From Desulfobacterales bacterium (lineage in GTDB: Bacteria > Desulfobacterota > Desulfobacteria > Desulfobacterales > QNYZ01), in assembly GCA_029938515.1 (NCBI GenBank), contig JAOZUU010000066.1, positions 1 through 7,450 on the forward strand: a stretch of 7,450 nucleotides of DNA, given 5' to 3'. The notes below the pieces were generated by a model that saw only the letters and a program-made list of their open reading frames with translations, made no database searches and had not been told where the DNA came from. A program made the translations under genes and the position numbers. Position 1 is the first letter of the stretch. Each line of letters starts with the position of its first letter. Below are positions 5,673-7,450 of the stretch, one piece after another.

Positions 5673-7450
5673 TCATGAAACCAGGTAGGATTTGATTTGA
5701 TCCCGGCTCTGGTTTTCAATATACATCCGATACCAGACTTCCGCATTGCAAATGAGCCACAGACGGTTGCCATGATCTGATATCTGATTCAGATGTTCAT
5801 CCAACAATAGAGAAATTGTTTTCTGATTTAAATACCCATTGCTCACCAGCCGGGAGTCATGTAAAAATATTTTATATAACTGCTTAAATTCATCCTTCAG
5901 CAAATACGTCAACGGCGATGAGAAACCTTGTTTTTTTTTCTTAATCAACGCTTTAGGCAGATATTTTTTTGCAAGTTGCACCTGAATATAACGCCGCTTT
6001 ACCCCTTTTATCTTGAATTCCGGCGGCATGGCGGCACAAAATTCAGCCAGCCGATGGTCGAGGAATGGGGAGCGGGCCTCCAGGCCATGCGCCATGGTCA
6101 TGCGGTCCAGGACCATATTGGGATGATCGGGCATACGGGTCATGGCATCGACGTAAAGCATCTTATCGATGAGTTGAACGGCATTGGCGGCATCGAAATA
6201 CTCCGACAGACAGGCTTCCGGATCGAACATCCCGACGGCTTTGCGGAATTTATCCGTATACAACTGGCGTTTATATCGGTCTGAAAAATAAAAATAGCTG
6301 AGACTCTTGGCATAACGCATGCCATTTTGGCTAAAAGACATCTGGTGCATCCATTTCAGTTTATGGCTGATGCTTCGATACCAGAACTGATCGGGCATGG
6401 CGTTAAAAATTCGTCCGAATACGTGTTTGCGGAGTTTTTCGGGTATCATGGCATAATAGTTGGTGTAGATGTTGCCATAATACCGGTCATATCCTCCGAA
6501 AAGCTCGTCCCCGCCGTCACCGCCCAAGACGACCTTCACTTCCTTTCTCGCCAATTCAGAAATATAGTACATGCAGACAGATAACGGATCGGAAGGCTCA
6601 TCAAGGTGCCAGACCAGGTCGGGGAGTTTCCGGACCAGTGAAGGCTTTATGGTCAGCTCATGGTGATCGGTTCCGTACTGATCCGATACTAATTTCGCAA
6701 ACGGCAGCTCACTGTAATTCTGGTAGGGTACATCACCGGAGAATGTTTTAAATCCGCTTCCCCCAACCTTGTTCATCATGGAAACGATGATGCTGGAGTC
6801 CATGCCGCCGCTTAAAAATGCGCCCACGGGCACATCGCTCACCAAGTGATATTTGACGGTTTCCTCGACTTTTGACTCCAATTCCGCCAGAGTTTCATTG
6901 AAGTCCATATCCATTTTGGGTTCGTATGTCAGGTTCCAGTATCTGCCCATGGTTAATTTGCCGTCATGAAAGGTGAGCCAGTGGGCCGGCGGCAGTTTTC
7001 GGATTTTGCTGAACATGGACCGCGGTGGTGTAATAATCCGTATTGTCAGGTATTCATACAGGGCACGACAATCCATCTCCCGCAATTCCGGCTTCAGTTC
7101 CAGCAACGATTTGATTTCGGATGAAAAGGCAAATTCATCTCCGCCGTGGTAATAATAGAGGGGCTTTTGCCCCAAGTGATCTCTGGCGGCGAACAGTTTG
7201 CGTTGACGGGTATCGTAGATGGCCAGGGAAAACATCCCCCTCAGATATTCCAGACACCGTTCACCTTTTTCTTCATAAAGATGTAGAATCACCTCCGTAT
7301 CGCTTTTTGTTTTAAAGGTGTGCCGTTTTTCAAGATCCGGGCGCAGTTCTTGATAGTTGTAAATCTCTCCGTTGAACGTAATCCAAAGGGTCCCATCCTC
7401 ATTGGTCATGGGTTGTTGGCCGGTCCCCAGATCTATAATGGAGAGGCGGC
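5673..7450 (-). CDS. asnB: Asparagine synthase-type glutamine-hydrolysing amidotransferase (5' end outside window)
   Basis: The frame is open to the right edge. In-frame residues before the first internal Met (7409) read RLSIIDLGTGQQP, a conserved AsnB segment, so that Met is not the start and roughly 50 residues, including the catalytic N-terminal Cys, lie outside. About 591 residues are visible. The class-II glutaminase domain shows FNGEIYNY, SDTEVILHLYE and the segment RDHLGQKPLYYY. The synthase domain has the ATP pyrophosphatase loop SGGMDSS (6792-6812), GGDGGDELFGGYDRYYGN (about 6475-6528) and LEARSPFLDHRLAEF. The family makes asparagine from aspartate, glutamine and ATP, but close relatives in polysaccharide clusters are thought to amidate or aminate sugars, which the neighbourhood favours. 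It is cytosolic. An A9 run (5931-5939) encodes KKKK before QGFSSP without breaking the frame. The stop is 55 bases before the BNR-like gene. Family is certain; substrate is not. Confidence 0.95.
   Translation of the reverse strand, partial: RLSIIDLGTGQQPMTNEDGTLWITFNGEIYNYQELRPDLEKRHTFKTKSDTEVILHLYEEKGERCLEYLRGMFSLAIYDTRQRKLFAARDHLGQKPLYYYHGGDEFAFSSEIKSLLELKPELREMDCRALYEYLTIRIITPPRSMFSKIRKLPPAHWLTFHDGKLTMGRYWNLTYEPKMDMDFNETLAELESKVEETVKYHLVSDVPVGAFLSGGMDSSIIVSMMNKVGGSGFKTFSGDVPYQNYSELPFAKLVSDQYGTDHHELTIKPSLVRKLPDLVWHLDEPSDPLSVCMYYISELARKEVKVVLGGDGGDELFGGYDRYYGNIYTNYYAMIPEKLRKHVFGRIFNAMPDQFWYRSISHKLKWMHQMSFSQNGMRYAKSLSYFYFSDRYKRQLYTDKFRKAVGMFDPEACLSEYFDAANAVQLIDKMLYVDAMTRMPDHPNMVLDRMTMAHGLEARSPFLDHRLAEFCAAMPPEFKIKGVKRRYIQVQLAKKYLPKALIKKKKQGFSSPLTYLLKDEFKQLYKIFLHDSRLVSNGYLNQKTISLLLDEHLNQISDHGNRLWLICNAEVWYRMYIENQSRDQIKSYLVS
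5931..5939 (-). repeat. A9 homopolymer in the amidotransferase gene
   Basis: Nine consecutive A on the coding strand (nine T on plus) encode part of KKKKQG near the C-terminus of the synthase domain. The frame is intact. Slippage would alter the last part of the protein. Confidence 0.9.

Noticed and set aside
5928..6284. Plus-strand open frame of 118 codons inside the amidotransferase
   Set aside because: Antisense shadow of a well-conserved AsnB synthase domain; the translation has no recognisable motif.
7407..7409. ATG at 7409 as the start of the amidotransferase
   Set aside because: The frame continues upstream with RLSIIDLGTGQQP, a conserved internal AsnB segment, so the true start is beyond the window.
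1..7450. CRISPR array, IS element, tRNA, phage or defence system
   Set aside because: No spaced direct repeats, transposase, terminal inverted repeats, tRNA fold or defence-type domain was seen on either strand.

Overview
The window reads as a bacterial, probably Gram-negative, surface-carbohydrate gene cluster with every gene on the minus strand, so transcription runs from high to low coordinates. Several products are exported or membrane proteins: Sec-type signal peptides, a signal anchor and a multi-pass membrane protein. Most genes have purine-rich Shine-Dalgarno sites, and base composition is mixed. A Desulfobacterota-like environmental bacterium would fit the gene content, but that is a weak inference; no rRNA or other phylogenetic marker is present.

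Layout in order of transcription: (1) 7450-5673, an AsnB-type glutamine-hydrolysing amidotransferase whose first residues lie beyond the window; (2) 5617-4859, a secreted sialidase/BNR-like beta-propeller protein; (3) 4862-3888, a secreted SGNH/GDSL hydrolase with a C-terminal fibronectin-III-like domain, overlapping gene 2 by ATGA; (4) 3846-2713, a GT4-family glycosyltransferase; (5) 2694-2125, a YdjM/DUF457-type membrane-bound metal-dependent hydrolase; (6) 2078-1107, a membrane-anchored TolB-like (PD40) beta-propeller protein; (7) 1020-1, the N-terminal 340 residues of a GMC-family FAD oxidoreductase that runs off the left edge. This last gene is open to the edge with no stop in the window.

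The intergenic gaps are 55, -4, 41, 18, 46 and 86 bases. No convincing terminator or internal promoter is visible, so one operon is plausible. No gene-free stretch exceeds 100 bases, and I see no RNA genes, insertion sequences, CRISPR arrays or attachment sites.

Taken together, a cytoplasmic glycosyltransferase, an amidotransferase, an FAD-dependent alcohol/sugar oxidoreductase and an exported SGNH esterase-like enzyme suggest synthesis and tailoring of an exopolysaccharide or other glycan. The two propeller proteins and the membrane hydrolase have no assigned role. The pathway is inferred from neighbourhood; the individual family assignments are solid. The most distinctive sequence-level signals are three A9 homopolymer runs in three different genes and a perfect Shine-Dalgarno-like sequence inside the start of the SGNH gene.
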